This document shows, piece after piece, positions 14,398-16,914 of a stretch of 16,914 nt of DNA. Each line of letters starts with the position of its first letter. The first letter of the stretch is position 1. Origin of the DNA: Corynebacterium sp. (lineage in GTDB: Bacteria; Actinomycetota; Actinomycetes; Mycobacteriales; Mycobacteriaceae); assembly GCA_030450335.1 (NCBI GenBank), contig JAKDIS010000050.1:1-16914 (forward strand), written 5' to 3'. The notes beneath the pieces were generated by a model. The model saw only the letters and a program-made list of their open reading frames with translations, was not told the origin of the DNA and did no database searches. The translations under genes were made by a program, and so were the position numbers.

Positions 14398-14862
14398 ATG
14401 ACCACCGAACTGATCACCGCCTCCCGCACCGTCCAGGCCTCCCCCGACGCCGTCTGGGCCGCGGTCACCGACCTCGACGCCATCGGTGAGCGCAGCCCCC
14501 AGTGCCGCAAGATGTTCATCCTCGGCGGCACGCCCGGGGTCGGCACCACCACGCTGAATCTGAACCGCCGGGGCGTGCTGTTCTGGCCGACGTGGTCGAA
14601 GATCACCCGGTGGAGTCCCACCGAGACCCTGGAGTGGCGGATCCCGATCAACGGTTCGCACTGGCGTTTCGAACTCACCGACAACGGTGACGGCACCACC
14701 GAACTGACCGAGTCGCGCATCGTCGACGGTGACACGTCCCTGCTCTCGCGGGTTCTCGTCGCCACGGCGCTCGGCGGCAACGACACCTTCGAGGGGGAGC
14801 TGCGGGAGGGGATCGAACAGACCCTGGCGGCAATCGCGTCGAGCGCGGAGCGGGCAGGGTAA
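14398..14862 (+). CDS. SRPBCC (START-like, polyketide cyclase/dehydrase) superfamily protein
   Basis: The 154-residue protein has the typical SRPBCC layout. A first strand reads ITASRTVQASPDAVWAAVTDLDAIG (about 6-30), the Pfam polyketide_cyc2-like beginning. Strands then line a hydrophobic cavity (WSKITRWSPTETLEWRI, 66-82; HWRFELTDNGDGTTELTESRIVDG, 88-111), and a long C-terminal helix follows (FEGELREGIEQTLAAIAS). Such proteins bind lipids or other hydrophobic ligands; no catalytic residues can be assigned, so the ligand is unknown. I chose ATG 14398 because the protein then begins MTTELITASRTV, right at the fold's first strand; an earlier start at 14338 adds 20 unrelated residues. Its TAA overlaps the -10 candidate of ppa. 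It separates dac from ppa, which I recall as direct divergent neighbours in Corynebacterium glutamicum. Confidence 0.85.
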   Translation: MTTELITASRTVQASPDAVWAAVTDLDAIGERSPQCRKMFILGGTPGVGTTTLNLNRRGVLFWPTWSKITRWSPTETLEWRIPINGSHWRFELTDNGDGTTELTESRIVDGDTSLLSRVLVATALGGNDTFEGELREGIEQTLAAIASSAERAG

Positions 14863-14865
14863 ACT
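14860..14865 (+). promoter_or_regulatory. Candidate -10 box of a leaderless ppa promoter
   Basis: TAAACT, a good TANANT match, begins with the stop codon of the SRPBCC gene and ends 8 nt before the ppa ATG. The spacer GACCTCCC contains no ribosome binding site, which fits a leaderless or nearly leaderless ppa transcript. Confidence 0.5.
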
Positions 14866-14873
14866 GACCTCCC

Positions 14874-15347
14874 ATGAGCATCGAAGTCACCATCGAAATC
14901 CCCAAGGGTTCCCGCAACAAGTACGAGGTCGACCACGAGACCGGCAAGGTCTACCTCGACCGTTACCTCTTCACCCCGATGGCCTACCCCGCCGACTACG
15001 GCTTCATCGACCACACCCTCGGTGAGGACGGCGACCCGCTGGACGCCCTGGTGATCCTGCCGGAGTCCGTGTTCCCCGGCGTCATCGTCGAGGCCCGCCC
15101 GGTCGGCGTGTTCAAGATGACCGACGAGGCCGGCGGCGACGACAAGCTGCTGTGCGTCGTCGACGACGTGCGCTACGAGAAGTTCCAGGACATCAACGAC
15201 ATCGCGCAGGACGTCAAGGACGAGATCGAGCACTTCTTCGTCCACTACAAGGACCTGGAGCCCGGCAAGGAGGTCAACGGGTCCGGCTGGGGCGACAAGG
15301 CCGAGGCCGAGCGCATCCTCGCCGAGGCCGTGGAGCGCCACAAGTAG
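14874..15347 (+). CDS. ppa: Inorganic pyrophosphatase (family I)
   Basis: Ppa hydrolyses pyrophosphate to phosphate in the cytoplasm, pulling biosynthetic reactions such as nucleotide and tRNA charging steps forward; it needs Mg2+. The 157-residue protein has a typical bacterial length. It shows [18 protein letters not shown] (7-24), [23 protein letters not shown] with the signature DGDPLD (52-57), and [13 protein letters not shown] near the C-terminus. H21 in the VDHETG segment matches the extra metal-site histidine described for mycobacterial enzymes. No ribosome binding site precedes the ATG; a -10-like TAAACT 8 nt upstream suggests leaderless transcription, possibly in addition to read-through from the SRPBCC gene. 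A strong hairpin follows 58 nt after the stop codon. Confidence 0.97.
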   Translation: MSIEVTIEIPKGSRNKYEVDHETGKVYLDRYLFTPMAYPADYGFIDHTLGEDGDPLDALVILPESVFPGVIVEARPVGVFKMTDEAGGDDKLLCVVDDVRYEKFQDINDIAQDVKDEIEHFFVHYKDLEPGKEVNGSGWGDKAEAERILAEAVERHK

Positions 15348-15369
15348 GACGCCCCGGACGCACCGGGTA

Positions 15370-15394
15370 CCCCGGGCGTGCTGTACGCCCCGGG
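15370..15394. repeat. Inverted repeat between ppa and its terminator
   Basis: CCCCGGGCGT and ACGCCCCGGG flank a 5-nt loop, a 10-bp stem with one mismatch. The same CCCCGGGCGT recurs at 15388-15397 as a direct repeat. There is no U-tract, so it may stabilise the ppa mRNA end or act with the stronger hairpin downstream. Confidence 0.5.
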
Positions 15395-15405
15395 CGTCCC
15401 CTCCT

Positions 15406-15440
15406 CCCCCACCGCCGTGACCTCACGGCGGCGGGGGTTT
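15406..15440 (+). terminator. Intrinsic terminator of ppa
   Basis: Arms at 15406-15420 and 15423-15437 form a 15-bp GC-rich stem with one mismatch and a 2-nt loop, followed on the plus strand by TTTCGTTATT. It lies between the convergent ppa and the uncharacterised minus-strand gene; the minus strand has no U-tract after the hairpin, so it mainly serves ppa. Confidence 0.85.
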
Positions 15441-15442
15441 CG

Positions 15443-16888
15443 TTATTCCGTGGACTCCTGCTCGCGCCACAGCGTGCGGGTCGTCCAGTCGTTGTCAGCG
15501 GCGCGGGTGGCGCGCTGGAGATCGCCGTCGGCCAGCCACACGGTGTCCCGGCCGTCCGCCTGCACCTGTACCTGCCAGGTGCACGGCGCACTGAACTCGA
15601 CCTCCATCGTGAGCGGGTCCAGCAGGTACAGCCTGCGGTCCGTCGTCACCTCACCCGCCTGCGAGGTCGCCACGTGCAGGGACTGCACGGCGAGCCAGGG
15701 CCCTGCGGTGGCGAACTCCATGTTCTCGGAGCAGATATCGTCCGGCAGGTGACCTTCGCCGGTGACCTGCAGGTTCGGATCCAAGTACTGCAGGGCGTTG
15801 TTCTTCCAGGTCATCACCACATCATCGGTGGCGAGCACGCCTGGGCACCCGGATGGTCCGCTGATCTCATGCTGCCTCATCCAGGTAATGTCCCCCTGCG
15901 CGCTGACCCGCCCGAGTTCCAGAACGCCGGTGCGCACGGGGCCTGTGTAGGCGGAGATGGGCGTTTCCGGCTGCCGGGCTTGTGTCTGCCCGTACCGTCC
16001 GACGACCCAACCGCCCCAGGCCTCTGGTGCGACAACGACCTCGTGAGGACGCTTCCCGCCCTCCGGATCCTCCTGCAGCGCCGGAGGATCTGCGATCTCG
16101 TCCACCTGGACCTCGGAGCCGGGGCCGACGCCGGTGACCAGCAGTCGGCGACCGCCGGTGAGGGAGATCTGGCAGCCGCCGTTGTGCGCTGTCAGGACGC
16201 CCGGAAGGTGGATCTGAATGTCACCGATTTTCACCGGCAAGGGCACGCTGTCGGAGGTCCCGCTGGCAACGTCCGTACGCCAAAGCACGGGTAGCTCATC
16301 ATCGAGACGCCAGAGACTGAGGGCGCTTTCCCGTCCGTCCTCGCCCGTTGCGGTGCTGACGGCGAATCCGTGTTCCCAGCCGGATTCACTCTCCCGCGGC
16401 TGCGGTGCGGTGGCATCGTCGAGATCCAGGATCACATGGGCGCGCCACACCCTGCGGTACGCGTGTCCGGAGCCCGAGGCTGGGAACGGTGGCCGAAGAT
16501 TGGAGACATCTACTTCTTCTCCGTCACCACAGAGCCTGATGCGCCGGACGGCCCCGCGGGTCGGCGGGAAGCGGCCGGTACCGAAGATATCCGGTTCATA
16601 CCGCAGGCTCCCGGTGACCCGGATGTGGCCGGCGACCGGACGCGGCGCGGACCATTCTGCCGTCCATCCGTCACCCCGGAGGAACGTCGGCCAGCGCGGC
16701 CCTGCGCCCCGGTCGACACCACCCGGCCGCGACCCATCCTCGTCCGCCCAGGCGTCCAGCGTGACGACGTCCTCGCTAACCTCGCTAGACTCGCTGACCT
16801 CGCTAAAGTGCAGCGGCAGCTCAATCGTGTCGCCGAGGTCCGGGACAGGAAACCAGTCGTCCTCGATCATCCAGGTCGCGATCTCCAC
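15443..16888 (-). CDS. Uncharacterised large protein, possible beta-propeller C-terminal half
   Basis: I do not recognise this 481-residue protein. No signal peptide or membrane segment is visible. The N-terminal part (about 1-125) has aromatic and acidic patches (WMIEDDWFPVPDLGDTIELPLHF) and ends in GAVRRIRL, loosely like small DUF6578-type proteins; this is a weak resemblance. From about 150 to the end, repeated strand-like blocks such as GGRRLLVTGVG, GGWVVGRYGQ, GVLATDDVVMTW, PWLAVQSLHVA, RRLYLLDPLTMEVEF and DTVWLADGDLQRATR suggest propeller-like blades. A Ser/Glu segment at about 29-40 is encoded by a 9-bp tandem repeat. The start is a GTG at 16888 with weak support. The frame stays open for eight further codons to the window edge, so the protein may begin outside. 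It converges with ppa and has a more mixed codon choice than its neighbours. Confidence 0.7.
   Translation of the reverse strand: MEIATWMIEDDWFPVPDLGDTIELPLHFSEVSESSEVSEDVVTLDAWADEDGSRPGGVDRGAGPRWPTFLRGDGWTAEWSAPRPVAGHIRVTGSLRYEPDIFGTGRFPPTRGAVRRIRLCGDGEEVDVSNLRPPFPASGSGHAYRRVWRAHVILDLDDATAPQPRESESGWEHGFAVSTATGEDGRESALSLWRLDDELPVLWRTDVASGTSDSVPLPVKIGDIQIHLPGVLTAHNGGCQISLTGGRRLLVTGVGPGSEVQVDEIADPPALQEDPEGGKRPHEVVVAPEAWGGWVVGRYGQTQARQPETPISAYTGPVRTGVLELGRVSAQGDITWMRQHEISGPSGCPGVLATDDVVMTWKNNALQYLDPNLQVTGEGHLPDDICSENMEFATAGPWLAVQSLHVATSQAGEVTTDRRLYLLDPLTMEVEFSAPCTWQVQVQADGRDTVWLADGDLQRATRAADNDWTTRTLWREQESTE
16771..16806. repeat. Four 9-bp tandem repeats in the uncharacterised gene
   Basis: CCTCGCTAA, CCTCGCTAG, ACTCGCTGA and CCTCGCTAA follow one another with no gap. 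They encode the Ser-Glu-x tripeptide series SEV-SES-SEV-SED, so unit gain or loss keeps the frame and changes only linker length. Confidence 0.75.
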
Positions 16889-16914
16889 CGGCAGTGTCCG
16901 GTGACCGGCGGGCG

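Noticed and set aside
14190..15341. N-terminal extension of dac across the divergent SRPBCC and ppa genes
   Set aside because: The added region is antisense to ppa and the SRPBCC gene; PBP4 proteins begin at the signal anchor, which starts at the ATG at 14189.

Overview
The window reads as chromosomal DNA of a high-GC actinobacterium, most likely Corynebacterium or a close relative. Three things point there: the strong G/C third-position bias, the frequent GTG starts with ATGA/GTGA gene overlaps, and the gene order. The run ftsH-folE-folP-folB-folK-(DUF3180)-(DUF6779-like)-(DUF2520)-panC-panD matches the arrangement I know from Mycobacterium tuberculosis (Rv3610c to Rv3601c). The dac-tilS-hpt group beside ppa is the corynebacterial/mycobacterial arrangement. 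Species cannot be set from the sequence alone.

Layout: (1) 1-2070, minus strand: the 5' part of a probable GNAT acetyltransferase, a flavohemoglobin gene (hmp) and an Rrf2-family regulator of NsrR type. This is a nitric-oxide sensing and detoxification module with two matching operator-like palindromes. (2) 2239-14189, minus strand: thirteen tightly packed genes read dac > tilS > hpt > ftsH > folE > folP > folB > folK > DUF3180 > DUF6779-like > DUF2520 > panC > panD. They cover a peptidoglycan DD-peptidase, tRNA-Ile lysidine synthesis, purine salvage, membrane proteolysis, dihydrofolate precursor synthesis (GTP to 7,8-dihydropteroate) and pantothenate synthesis. Stop/start overlaps dominate, so most are probably co-transcribed and translationally coupled. 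(3) 14398-15347, plus strand: a SRPBCC-fold protein and inorganic pyrophosphatase (ppa), ended by a strong hairpin terminator. (4) 15443 to about 16888, minus strand: a large uncharacterised protein, possibly continuing past the right edge.

Functionally the window is mostly housekeeping. Its less explained parts are the DUF2520 gene, a candidate ketopantoate reductase completing a pantothenate block with panC and panD; the two conserved membrane genes embedded in the folate operon; a set of -10 boxes 7-8 nt from start codons that suggests leaderless transcripts; the two putative NsrR operators; and several short tandem repeats. I see no phage, insertion sequence, CRISPR array, tRNA or rRNA, and no evidence of a wholly new multi-gene system.
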